This document shows, one piece after another, positions 55,801 to 63,991 of a stretch of 64,000 bases of DNA. The notes below the pieces were generated by a model. The model was not told the origin of the DNA and did no database searches. It saw nothing but the letters and a program-made list of their open reading frames with translations. Each line of letters begins with the position of its first letter. Positions within the stretch are counted from its first letter, which is position 1. The stretch comes from Pseudomonas sp. ANT_H4 (GTDB taxonomy: Bacteria; Pseudomonadota; Gammaproteobacteria; Pseudomonadales; Pseudomonadaceae), in NCBI RefSeq assembly GCF_008369295.1, contig NZ_VOBG01000004.1:248001-312000 (forward strand), written 5' to 3'. A program made the translations under genes and the position numbers.

Positions 55801-58583
55801 GGGTCGTTGTTGTTATGCACTTGCAAGACGAGATTGGCAGTGCTGGTGTCGCCATCGGCATCGGTCAGTGTGTAGGCGAAAGTCTCCGTGCCGTTGCCGC
55901 CGCCATGCAGGGCGATAAAGTCGGCGTCGGCGGTATTCAGTGTGTAGGTGTAAGTACCGTCGGCAGCCAGTACCAGCGAGCCGTAAGTCCCGGCAAAAGT
56001 CCCCGCTGTAATAGGCCCGGTGGCGACACGATCAGCACCTTGCACATCGTTGCCGAGCACCGTACCGCTGAGGGTTTGCAAGCTTTCGGATGCGGTATTG
56101 AGATTGCTGTCATCAACCGCCTTAGGCACGTCATCGACGATGGTAACGTCCAGCGAGCCGGTAGCGGTGTTGGTATCAGAGTCGGCGGCCGTTACAACGA
56201 AGGATTCACTGATGCTGTTAGCGCCAGCGCCAGTCGGGTGGCTATCGGTACCGTTGAGGGTGTAGCTGTAGCTGATCACGCCCGTGGTCGCGTTGTAGCC
56301 AGTGATGGTCAGGGTATTGCCATAACCGGTCGGAATCGACTGTGGAAAACCAGCCGCTACCCCGCCGCTAACGACGCTGATGCCGCCCACGGTCAAGGTT
56401 TGCAAACCGTCCAACGCGGTGACAGTGAAGGTGCCGCTTTGGGTCAGGGCAGGAGTGTCTGTAGCGCTGCCCAACGGCAGGTTTTTCTCGTAGACAGTGA
56501 GTTCGCCGCCGTTCACTTCCAGGCCAGTGAGCACGACCGGGTCGTTGTTGTTATGCACTTGCAAGACGAGATTGGCAGTGCTGGTGTCGCCATCGGCATC
56601 GGTCAGTGTGTAGGCGAAAGTCTCCGTGCCGTTGCCGCCGCCATGCAGGGCGATAAAGTCGGCGTCGGCGGTATTCAGTGTGTAGGTGTAAGTACCGTCG
56701 GCAGCCAGTACCAGCGAGCCGTAAGTCCCGGCAAAAGTCCCCGCTGTAATAGGCCCGGTGGCGACACGATCAGCACCTTGCACATCGTTGCCGAGCACCG
56801 TACCGCTGAGGGTTTGCAAGCTTTCGGATGCAGTGCTGAGGTTGCTATCATCAACTGCCTGCGGCACATCATCAACCACACTGATATGCAACGCGCCCGT
56901 GGCCGAACTGTCATTGGTATCCGTGGCGACGACGCTGAAGCTCTCGGCCAGGCTGTTGGTACCGCCGCCCGCCGAATGAGCTTCATTGCCGGTCAAGGTG
57001 TAGCTGTAGGTGACGACCCCAGTGGCCGCGTTATAGCCGGTGATGGTCAGGGTGTTGCCCAACCCGGTAACGATCGATTGCGGAAAGCCTGCGCTTACGC
57101 CACCAGCGACCACGTTGATGCCACCCACATTGAGACTCTGCAGACCATCCACCGCCGACACTGTCAGGTTGCCGGTACGGGTCAGTGCCGTGGCGTCAGG
57201 GCTGCTGCCATCGGTCAGGTTTTTTTCGTAGAGGGTCATGTCAGCACCGTTGACGTTGATACCGCCAATCACCACTGGATCGTCGTTGTTGTGCACTTGC
57301 AGCACCAGGTTGGCGGTGCTGGTATCGCCATCGGCATCGGTCAGGGTATAGGCAAACGTTTCCGTACCATTGCCGCCGCCGTGCAGGGCAATAAAGTCCG
57401 CGTCGCCCGTGTTCAACGTGTAGATGTAGCTGCCATCAGCCTGCAGGACCAGGGTGCCGTACTGCCCGGCAAACGTACCGCCGACGATCGGGCCGCTGGC
57501 GACACGGTCGGCGCCTTGCACGTCGTTGCCCAATACATTGCCAGTGAGGATCAATTGGCTTTCCGAAGCGCTGCCTTCGGGGGTGTCGTTGATGGCCCTG
57601 GGTACATCATCGATAACCGTGACATCCAGCGAACCTGTGGCCGAGTCGCCGTCGCTGTCAGTGGCGACCACGCTGAACTGTTCGCCCAGGCTGTTGGTAC
57701 CGCCGCCCGCCGAATGGGCTTCATTGCCGGTCAAGGTATAGCTGTAGCTGATCACCCCGGTGGTGGCGTTATACCCGGTGATACTCAAGGTGTTGCCCAG
57801 CCCGGTGGTGATGCTTTGCGGGAAGCCACTGGCCACGCCGCCGCTGACGACACTGATCCCGCCCACCGTCAGGCTCTGCAAGCCATCGAGTGCCGAGACG
57901 CTGAAGGTGCCGGTTTGCACCAGCGCCGCCGGATTGCTCGCTGAACCCAAGGCCAGGTTGGCCTCGTTGACGGTCACTTCACCGCCTTCGACCGTCAACC
58001 CGCTCAAGGTCACCGGATTATCGGGTGGCAGGACCGGTGGCGGCGCAACCACAGGGGTGTCGTTGCCGGTATCGGGCTCTCCCGCGACCTGGAATAGCGC
58101 AAACTCGGGAATCCCACCAAAGCCGGCCGTCGGAAAGCCGATGACCGGTTCCACCCGCCCAGCCACCTCCGTCAGCAGCACAAAGGAATGCCCGCCACCC
58201 AAGGCGCCAGAAGCGTTGGTACCAGTGGGGCCGGCAGCGGTGGCTTCGCCGGTTTGGGTCGGGTCGGCGCCGGCGGCAATAGCTTTTTGCAGCTGCTGGA
58301 CATCGGTCAGCATCGCCTCGGTGGGCGTCACACTGTCGGGCGTGTTGACCTGGGGCGCCTGGCTTGCCAGCAATTGCGGTGACAGGCTCAAGCTGCTGTC
58401 GCGCCCAAGGGTCAGTTCATGGCCGTTTTGCAAGTGCACCGCCACCGCGCCAGCAGCGCCGGTCTGCAGTTGCTCGCCAGCGAACAGGCGGTCGCCTTCG
58501 GTCAGGGCACGGCGGCTGCCATCCCCCGCGACGGCAAAGACTTCCCCAACGATCTTGCTGACAACACCGATTAGCTTAGCCAT
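52884..58583 (-). CDS. Large RTX adhesin with retention module, vWA domain and LapG-type cleavage site
   Basis: A 1,899-residue type I secretion substrate, probably cell-surface-bound and biofilm-related. Residues 1 to about 165 are a LapA-type retention module (MAKLIGVVSKIVGEVF). TAAG at 115-118 is the expected LapG cut site. From 189 to about 1075 come repeats of about 246 residues with DADGDTSTANL motifs. A von Willebrand A domain follows (about 1085-1270; MIDAS DVSGS at 1089-1093), then a Ca-binding region and RTX nonapeptides (about 1630-1800; GGDGNDVL, GGLGNDTL) and a C-terminal secretion signal. No cysteine is seen. It is divergent from its own exporter. It resembles LapA/MapA; which one is unproven. 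Confidence 0.93.
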   Translation of the reverse strand: MAKLIGVVSKIVGEVFAVAGDGSRRALTEGDRLFAGEQLQTGAAGAVAVHLQNGHELTLGRDSSLSLSPQLLASQAPQVNTPDSVTPTEAMLTDVQQLQKAIAAGADPTQTGEATAAGPTGTNASGALGGGHSFVLLTEVAGRVEPVIGFPTAGFGGIPEFALFQVAGEPDTGNDTPVVAPPPVLPPDNPVTLSGLTVEGGEVTVNEANLALGSASNPAALVQTGTFSVSALDGLQSLTVGGISVVSGGVASGFPQSITTGLGNTLSITGYNATTGVISYSYTLTGNEAHSAGGGTNSLGEQFSVVATDSDGDSATGSLDVTVIDDVPRAINDTPEGSASESQLILTGNVLGNDVQGADRVASGPIVGGTFAGQYGTLVLQADGSYIYTLNTGDADFIALHGGGNGTETFAYTLTDADGDTSTANLVLQVHNNDDPVVIGGINVNGADMTLYEKNLTDGSSPDATALTRTGNLTVSAVDGLQSLNVGGINVVAGGVSAGFPQSIVTGLGNTLTITGYNAATGVVTYSYTLTGNEAHSAGGGTNSLAESFSVVATDTNDSSATGALHISVVDDVPQAVDDSNLSTASESLQTLSGTVLGNDVQGADRVATGPITAGTFAGTYGSLVLAADGTYTYTLNTADADFIALHGGGNGTETFAYTLTDADGDTSTANLVLQVHNNNDPVVLTGLEVNGGELTVYEKNLPLGSATDTPALTQSGTFTVTALDGLQTLTVGGISVVSGGVAAGFPQSIPTGYGNTLTITGYNATTGVISYSYTLNGTDSHPTGAGANSISESFVVTAADSDTNTATGSLDVTIVDDVPKAVDDSNLNTASESLQTLSGTVLGNDVQGADRVATGPITAGTFAGTYGSLVLAADGTYTYTLNTADADFIALHGGGNGTETFAYTLTDADGDTSTANLVLQVHNNNDPVVLTGLEVNGGELTVYEKNLPLGSATDTPALTQSGTFTVTALDGLQTLTVGGISVVSGGVAAGFPQSIPTGYGNTLTITGYNATTGVISYSYTLNGTDSHPTGAGANSISESFVVTAADSDTNTATGTLDVNIVDDVPKVVASERSVTATEVDSNLLLIIDVSGSMNDASGAGGTRLSLAKAAINELLTKYDEMGDVKVQIVTFSTGSTQLTSQWVDVATAKSIVAGISATGGTNYDSALGTAQTAFTSGGKLTGAQNLSYFFSDGNPTLSNTNNPNNPGDQVNPEFGDGINASEEVLWKAFLDANGIKSYAIGLGAGVNGIYLDPVAYDGSTHTNTNSVVVTNLAGLDAVLAGTVQGAPVTGSLMTAGTFGADGGFIKSLMVDGITYTYDPAGLGNQGSMSANLPGGHGTFDTLSNSITITTSQGGTLVVDMDSGEFRYTPPKLTDTAITENFGVVVSDNDGDLVNSSLVVKVNPNATPVAGDDHVITNIFSSTIVVPGELLLLNDSDPNYDRLTATPTSFTTGWALKGADFTGTGSKAFAVNNNVPANQILPDVRSSFAGNTATLIATLAISGYLGNVTTANANDEDRITVSLKQGETLNLDHNVAGGRITMEYSLNGGGYIPIADGGTITAAADGVYQIHITNITNTSGSNVDGSQNYLLTMKLNYAGAQDFSPDFHGNYTVNDSHGGSDSGAVSISYQSGNTLNGTAGDDILMAGPGNNILNGGDGNDVLTAGTGNNQLHGGNGTDLLFSGVGNDLLDGGAGIDTASYAHATGGVTVDLGLLVAQNTFGAGTDTLMAVENLIGSNFNDTLIGNGSNNLLSGGLGNDTLSGGGGDDILIGGPGNNTLTGGTGADTFQYAIGNTGHDVITDFVLGIDKLDLSQLLQGENATTASLDDYLHFKVVGGMTTLDISAVAGAAPSQTIDLAGVNLATHYGVTPGAGGVIAGGADTATIINGMLNDHSLKVDTV
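55420..56833. repeat. Tandem repeat: two units of about 676 bp that appear identical
   Basis: The stretch 55420-56095 recurs at 56158-56833, an offset of 738 bp (246 codons). The two look identical across about 676 bp by eye; the 62-bp joints differ at several bases. Units outside are diverged versions of the same design. This suggests a recent duplication or gene conversion, and the repeat count may vary between strains. Confidence 0.85.
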
Positions 58584-59082
58584 GTGCTCTTCTCCATGTC
58601 CGACCCAGGTCGGCACATCGGTTACGTGCACAAATGCAGCGGATTCATGAATCACCAGGCTGGCGACTGGAGGGCTCTCGGCATACCGCAAGCAGTGGCA
58701 CAAAACTGAATCAAATCAAGCTCAGCCAACCCCTACACACCTGCTAAAAAGAGCCATCCAAAAAGGCAGGTGACAAAAAACCGTCACCTTTGAATTCCTT
58801 TTTTTCCTCTCAACCTTCACCCGACTACATTTGCGTTTGAACTTTCCTTGAGCCCTAAAACGCGCCATAGCGCTTAAAATTCAAGGCCTGTGGTTTGAAC
58901 AATGTATTGCTTCAAGCCGAACGCATAAGTTTTTTTGTGCATAACCATTATGAGAAATTCTTCTTAGCTTGCCCCGCAAATGTTCTTAGCTGTGTTGTTA
59001 CAAGCCTGAGACGGTTTGATCATTAAAATTCGTCAAATAAATGGCGACAAGCTAGCAACACTGACAGCGGGAGATGTACCCC
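58584..59082. other. Divergent control region between the adhesin and its exporter
   Basis: About 500 bp with no gene and locally rich in A and T, especially 58740-58860 and 58920-59045. It must hold the two divergent promoters. An inverted repeat AGGTGAC-N8-GTCACCT (58768-58789) is present. No clear FleQ site (family binding factor for c-di-GMP-controlled adhesins) could be fixed by eye. Confidence 0.5.
58768..58789. promoter_or_regulatory. Inverted repeat upstream of the adhesin gene
   Basis: Perfect 7-bp arms, AGGTGAC and GTCACCT, with an 8-nt spacer, about 185 bp upstream of the adhesin start and 290 bp from the exporter start. It may be an operator or, because T-rich sequence follows, a terminator-like hairpin. 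Confidence 0.4.
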
Positions 59083-60441
59083 ATGCGCGTTTTGACCCCA
59101 CTCTGCAGCGCGATTCTGATCGCCATGGCCTGCGCCAATACCCAAGCCATGTCGCTGACCCAAGCGATCCAAAGCACTCTGGACAGCCATCCTGAACTGA
59201 ACGCCAGCCGCAACAACCGGCTCTCGGCCGATGAAGATGTGAAAGTGGCCCGGGGCGGTTTTTACCCCAGCCTCGACCTCAACGCTGCCTATGGCCGCGG
59301 CTATAGCGACAACAGCACCACACGGGCGCGAGGGAACAACCACAATACGCAAACCGACAACTACACCCAGTCGGAACTGCGCTTGCGGCAAATGCTCTTT
59401 GACGGTTTCAACACCTCCAACGAAGTGCAGCGCACGGGCGCCGTGGTCAACTCCAGAGCCTATTACACCCGTGGCACCGCCGAGAGCCTGGCCTTGCGCA
59501 CCACCGAGGTGTACCTGGAAGTGCTGAAACGGCGGGAGTTGCTGACCCTGGCAAAAAACAACCTGCAGGCGCACCTGCGGGTCAATGACCAGATCGGCCT
59601 GCGCACTCAGCGCGGCATCGGCAGCACCGCCGACAGCGATCAATCCACTGCCCGTCGGGCCCTGGCGGAAAACAACTACCAAACGGCGATGGTCGACTTG
59701 CAGGACGCCGAGTCGAATTTCTTCAGCGTTGTCGGTCGTCTGCCCGATGAGCTGGAAGGCCCGGCCTCAATCAAGGGAGAACTGCCCGCTGACATGCTCG
59801 GCGCAAGGCGAAGCATGCTGGAGAACAACCCCTACCTGAAATCCGCCCAGGCCGATGTGATGGCCGCCGAAAGTCAGTACGAAGTGGCCAAATCGCCGTT
59901 CTACCCGCGCTTCGATGCCGAGGCGGCGGTGGGCGCCAACAATAATGTGCAGGGTGATCTCGGCCACGACAATGAATGGCGGGTCGGCGTGGTGATGAAC
60001 TACAACCTGTTCCGTGGCGGCAGCGACAAGGCCCGCCTGGCGTCGGACTCCCACAAGATCAACCAGGCCATGGACATCCGCAACAACGCCCTGCGCATGC
60101 TCAACGAAAACCTCTCGCTAGCCTGGCATGCGATGGACAACGCGCGCGTGCAGACCCCCACCGCACGGGAATACGCCGAAACCACCCAACGGGTGCGGAT
60201 GGCCTATCAGGATCAGTTCGGCCTTGGCCAACGCACCCTGCTCGACCTGTTAGACAGTGAAAACGAGCTGTACAACGCCAACCGACGCTACACCGAAGTG
60301 CGCTACACCGAAGAGTTCTCCATGTACCGCGTGCTGGCCAACATAGGCGAGTTGCTGAACAAGGAACGCGTGGTGGTGCCGGCCGAAGCCATTGCCCAGT
60401 CGGAAGTCAGAAGCGATGCCCACTTGCCTGAAATGAAGTAG
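59083..60441 (+). CDS. TolC-family outer-membrane channel of the type I system
   Basis: A 452-residue outer-membrane factor. The signal peptide is residues 1-22 (CANTQA end), and the two OEP halves follow, with family patterns SLTQAIQSTLDSHPELNASR and YEVAKSPFYPRFDAEAAVG. It resembles LapE/AggA-type channels. I start at ATG 59083, 9 bp after a GGGAG site; an in-frame ATG at 59074 touches the site. It is the first gene of the exporter operon, 24 bp before the ABC gene. Role: final channel for the adhesin. Confidence 0.94.
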   Translation: MRVLTPLCSAILIAMACANTQAMSLTQAIQSTLDSHPELNASRNNRLSADEDVKVARGGFYPSLDLNAAYGRGYSDNSTTRARGNNHNTQTDNYTQSELRLRQMLFDGFNTSNEVQRTGAVVNSRAYYTRGTAESLALRTTEVYLEVLKRRELLTLAKNNLQAHLRVNDQIGLRTQRGIGSTADSDQSTARRALAENNYQTAMVDLQDAESNFFSVVGRLPDELEGPASIKGELPADMLGARRSMLENNPYLKSAQADVMAAESQYEVAKSPFYPRFDAEAAVGANNNVQGDLGHDNEWRVGVVMNYNLFRGGSDKARLASDSHKINQAMDIRNNALRMLNENLSLAWHAMDNARVQTPTAREYAETTQRVRMAYQDQFGLGQRTLLDLLDSENELYNANRRYTEVRYTEEFSMYRVLANIGELLNKERVVVPAEAIAQSEVRSDAHLPEMK

Positions 60442-60465
60442 CCCTACGCCCTGGAGCACACCGCC

Positions 60466-62625
60466 GTGACCCAAATGGAACCGCTGAACACCGGCATCGA
60501 CCCGCGCCAGAGCTTTGATGACCCGCTGCTCGACGGTCTGCTGATCCTCTGCAAACTGCACGGCTGCACCGTCAGCCGTTCCAGCCTGAGTGCCGGTTTG
60601 CCGTTGGCGCAACAGCGCCTGAGCCTGGAGTTGTTGCCACGGGCAGCGGCGCGGGCCAGTTTGCAGGCGCGGTTACTGCGTCGCGAATTGGGAGCGATTT
60701 CAGCGTTAAACCTACCGGTCTTGTTGATATTCAAGGACGGCCGTTGCGCCGTCCTCAGACGCTGGAGCGAAGATGGCCAGGCGCTGATTTTACCCAGCGA
60801 AGCCGAAGGTGGCGAGCAATGGGTCAGCCGCGAAGAGCTGGCCGAGGCCTACAGCGGCCAGGCCCTGTTCGCCCGCCCCCGTCACGAAATCGAAGACCTG
60901 CGCGCGCCTCTGGTGCCTCGGGTTGAAGCCTGGTTTCGCGACACCCTAAAACTGTCCCGCTGGCTCTACAGCGATGCGATTCTCGCCAGTTTCCTGATCA
61001 ACCTGCTGGGGCTGATGGTGCCGCTGTTCGTCATGCAAACCTACGACCGCGTGGTGCCCAACCAGGCGGTCTCGACCTTGTGGGTGCTGGCCATCGGGTT
61101 GTTGATCGGCACCAGTTTTGAGTTGGTGCTGCGGGTGGTACGCGCCCATTTGCTGGACACTGCCGGCAAGAAAACCGACGTAATTCTTTCCGCCACCTTG
61201 TTCGAGCGCATCACCGGTATGTCGATGAAGGCCCGACCCGCGACCATCGGCGGCTTCGCCCAGAGCATCCATGACTTCCAGGGCCTGCGGGAATTCCTCA
61301 CCGCCGTGACCCTTACCAGCCTGATCGACTTGCCCTTCGCCGTACTGATGTTGGTGGTGATTGGCCTGTTGGGCGGCTGGCTGGTGATCATCCCGCTGTG
61401 CGCGTTTCCACTGACCATCCTCTTCGCCCTGATCATCCAGACTCGCCTGCGCGATACCGTGCAAAAAAGCCTGGTCCTGGGGGCTGAACGCCAGGCCCTG
61501 CTGATTGAAACCCTTGGTGGCCTGGAAACTCTCAAGGCCTGCAGCGCCGAAAGCGAACGCCAGCACCAGTGGGAAAGTACCCACGGCGCGCTCACCCGCC
61601 TCGACAGCCACGCGCGCAACCTATCGGCGCTGGCGACCAACGGCACGCTGTTTATCCAGCAGTTTTCCGGGATGGCGACCATCGTCGCCGGGGTCTACAG
61701 CATCATTGCCGGCAACCTCAGCGTCGGTGCGCTGGTGGCGACTTACATGCTCGGCAGCCGGGTACTGGCGCCGCTGGGGCAGATTGCCGGGTTGATCACC
61801 CGCTACCAACAGGCACAACTGACCATGCGCAGCACCGACGCGCTGATGTCATTGCCCCAGGAGCGCGACCCGCACCAGCGCCCGCTGGAGCGCACACAAT
61901 TGACCGGAGCGCTGGAGGTTAACCAAGTGACCTTCCGCTACGCCGGGCAAAACGCCCCGGCCCTGGCCACTATCAGTTTCAGCCTCAAGGCCGGCGAACG
62001 CGTCGGCATCATCGGCCGTAGCGGCTCGGGCAAAAGCACACTCGGGCGACTGGTGATGGGTTTTTATGCGCCCGATGAAGGCCAATTGCTGCTTGACGGC
62101 CTCGACCTGCGGCAACTGGATGTGGCCGACCTGCGTCAGCAAGTGGGTTACGTCGCCCATGACCTGCCACTGCTGGCCGGTAGCTTGCGCGATAACCTGA
62201 CCCTCGGCGCCCGCTACATCAGCGACGCGCGGATGCTCGAAGTAGCCGAACTGACCGGCGTCAGCGAACTGGCCCGCCAACACCCACAGGGCTTCGACCG
62301 CCCAGTGGGTGAGCGCGGCCAACTGCTTTCCGGCGGCCAGCGCCAGGCGGTGCTGCTGGCGCGGTCGCTGCTACTCGACCCGCCTATCCTGCTGCTGGAC
62401 GAACCCACCAGCGCCATGGACAACAGCAGCGAAGACCTCCTGCGCCAACGCCTGGAACAGTGGGTCAAAGGCAAGACCTTACTGCTGGTGACCCACCGCA
62501 CCTCAATGCTCAGCCTGGTGGATCGGCTGATCGTTCTGGACAACGGCCGGATCGTTGCCGATGGCCCGAAAGAAAGCGTCATCGATGCACTGCGCAAGGG
62601 CCGTGTCGGCTCGGCGGCGGTCTAG
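60466..62625 (+). CDS. Type I secretion ABC exporter (permease/ATPase)
   Basis: A 719-residue LapB-like exporter. The N-terminal domain (about 1-140) is a C39 peptidase-like fold that appears to lack the catalytic cysteine: DPLLDGLLILCKLHG has Asp-Gly where active enzymes have Cys-Gly. Such domains bind, not cleave, the substrate. Membrane helices span about 165-440. Walker A is GRSGSGKST (517-525), the signature LSGGQ is 621-625, and Walker B ends at D645. The GTG start at 60466 has a GGAG site 9 bp upstream; ATG 60475 is the alternative. It should energise export of the adhesin. Confidence 0.95.
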   Translation: MTQMEPLNTGIDPRQSFDDPLLDGLLILCKLHGCTVSRSSLSAGLPLAQQRLSLELLPRAAARASLQARLLRRELGAISALNLPVLLIFKDGRCAVLRRWSEDGQALILPSEAEGGEQWVSREELAEAYSGQALFARPRHEIEDLRAPLVPRVEAWFRDTLKLSRWLYSDAILASFLINLLGLMVPLFVMQTYDRVVPNQAVSTLWVLAIGLLIGTSFELVLRVVRAHLLDTAGKKTDVILSATLFERITGMSMKARPATIGGFAQSIHDFQGLREFLTAVTLTSLIDLPFAVLMLVVIGLLGGWLVIIPLCAFPLTILFALIIQTRLRDTVQKSLVLGAERQALLIETLGGLETLKACSAESERQHQWESTHGALTRLDSHARNLSALATNGTLFIQQFSGMATIVAGVYSIIAGNLSVGALVATYMLGSRVLAPLGQIAGLITRYQQAQLTMRSTDALMSLPQERDPHQRPLERTQLTGALEVNQVTFRYAGQNAPALATISFSLKAGERVGIIGRSGSGKSTLGRLVMGFYAPDEGQLLLDGLDLRQLDVADLRQQVGYVAHDLPLLAGSLRDNLTLGARYISDARMLEVAELTGVSELARQHPQGFDRPVGERGQLLSGGQRQAVLLARSLLLDPPILLLDEPTSAMDNSSEDLLRQRLEQWVKGKTLLLVTHRTSMLSLVDRLIVLDNGRIVADGPKESVIDALRKGRVGSAAV

Positions 62626-62635
62626 GAGCCCTACC

Positions 62636-63991
62636 ATGTCAGCGACTACCGATTCACGGGGCTACTTTTCAAGTTTTGGCAAAAGCGCCGAAAGCGAATT
62701 CATGCCCGAAGTAGCCGGCGCCTCGCTGCAGGATTCGCCACGAGGCTCGCGCATCACCGTGTGGCTCACCGCAGCCCTGATCATCAGCGCCCTGGTCTGG
62801 GCCAATTTCGCCGTGCTCGATGAAGTAACCATGGGCGAAGGCAAGGCCATCCCATCGAGCAAGGTGCAAGTGATCCAGAACCTGGAGGGCGGTATCGTCA
62901 CGCAGATTTTCGTGCGCGAAGGACAAATGGTCGATAAAGGCGACACCTTGCTGCAACTGGACGACACGCGTTTTCGTTCCAACAAGGGCGAAAGCGAGGT
63001 CGACCGTTTTGCGCTGATCGCCCAGGTCGAGCGGCTGTCCGCTGAGGCTGAAGGCCGGCCGTTCAAGCTGTCAGACGAAGTGATCGCCAAGGCGCCGCAG
63101 GTGGCCGAGGACGAGCGCTCTTTATATGAACAACGCCAGCGGCGCCTGAACAGCGAACAACGGACGTTGACCGAACAACTGCGGCAGAAAACCCAGGAAC
63201 TGGCGGAGTTTCGCTCCAAGCAGGGCCAGTTCAGTTCCAGCCTGGCGTTGCTACAGCAAGAGATGAATATGTCGGCGCCGCTGGTGGGCACCGGCGCGGT
63301 ATCGCCAGTGGAAATCCTGCGGCTAAAACGCAGCGCTGTGGAGATTCGTGGCTCATTGAACGCGACCACCCTGGCGATCCCAAGGGCGGAGTCGGCGATC
63401 AATGAGATCAAGAGCAAGATCGACGAATCGGTGCAGGGCTTTCGTTCGGACGCGGCCAAGGAACTCAATGAAAAACGCACCGACCTGTCGAAAATCACCG
63501 CCACGAGCATCGCCATCGACGACCGGGTCAGCCGCACCACCGTCGTCTCGCCGGTACATGGGGTGATCAAGCAATTGAAGGTCAACACCATCGGTGGCGT
63601 GGTCCAGCCGGGCAGCGATATGGTGGAAATCGTGCCCCTGGAAGACAACCTGCTGATCGAGGCCAAAGTGCGCCCGCAGGATGTGGCGTTCCTGCATCCG
63701 GGACAGAAGGCGATGGTCAAGTTCAGTGCCTACGACTACACCATCTACGGTGGGCTGGCGGCGAAGCTGGAGTTGATCAGCGCCGATACGATTACCGATG
63801 ACAAGGGCAACAGTTTCTATCTGATCCAGGTACGCACCGATAAAAACCATCTGGGCGGGGATGCCAAACCGCTGCTGATCATTCCGGGGATGGTGGCAAC
63901 GGTAGACATTATTACCGGGGAGAAGAGTGTGCTGGATTACTTACTCAAGCCAGTGTTGAAGGCACGGACGGAGGCAATGCGCGAACGGTAG
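62636..63991 (+). CDS. HlyD-family membrane fusion protein of the type I system
   Basis: A 451-residue adaptor with a single helix (about 40-60; ITVWLTAALIISALVWANFA), lipoyl halves (QNLEGGIVTQIFVREGQMVD and VVSPVHGVIKQLKVNTIGGV), a coiled-coil hairpin (about 150-290) and the C-terminal beta domain. It links the ABC exporter to the TolC-like channel. The ATG 62636 has an AGGAG site and starts 10 bp after the ABC stop. The gene ends 9 bp before the window edge, so the operon may continue. Confidence 0.94.
   Translation: MSATTDSRGYFSSFGKSAESEFMPEVAGASLQDSPRGSRITVWLTAALIISALVWANFAVLDEVTMGEGKAIPSSKVQVIQNLEGGIVTQIFVREGQMVDKGDTLLQLDDTRFRSNKGESEVDRFALIAQVERLSAEAEGRPFKLSDEVIAKAPQVAEDERSLYEQRQRRLNSEQRTLTEQLRQKTQELAEFRSKQGQFSSSLALLQQEMNMSAPLVGTGAVSPVEILRLKRSAVEIRGSLNATTLAIPRAESAINEIKSKIDESVQGFRSDAAKELNEKRTDLSKITATSIAIDDRVSRTTVVSPVHGVIKQLKVNTIGGVVQPGSDMVEIVPLEDNLLIEAKVRPQDVAFLHPGQKAMVKFSAYDYTIYGGLAAKLELISADTITDDKGNSFYLIQVRTDKNHLGGDAKPLLIIPGMVATVDIITGEKSVLDYLLKPVLKARTEAMRER

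Noticed and set aside
55400..57700. CRISPR-like regular repetition
   Set aside because: The period is 738 bp, in frame with a protein, and the repeated parts are coding; there are no short direct repeats with unique spacers and no cas genes.
55500..57944. 814-codon open frame opposite the adhesin
   Set aside because: It repeats exactly with the adhesin's repeat units, has no start signal or recognisable domain, and is the antisense shadow of a high-GC coding strand.
52884..58703. Longer start for the adhesin at 58703
   Set aside because: The extra 40 residues do not belong to the retention module; MAKLIGVV at 58583 is the natural start.
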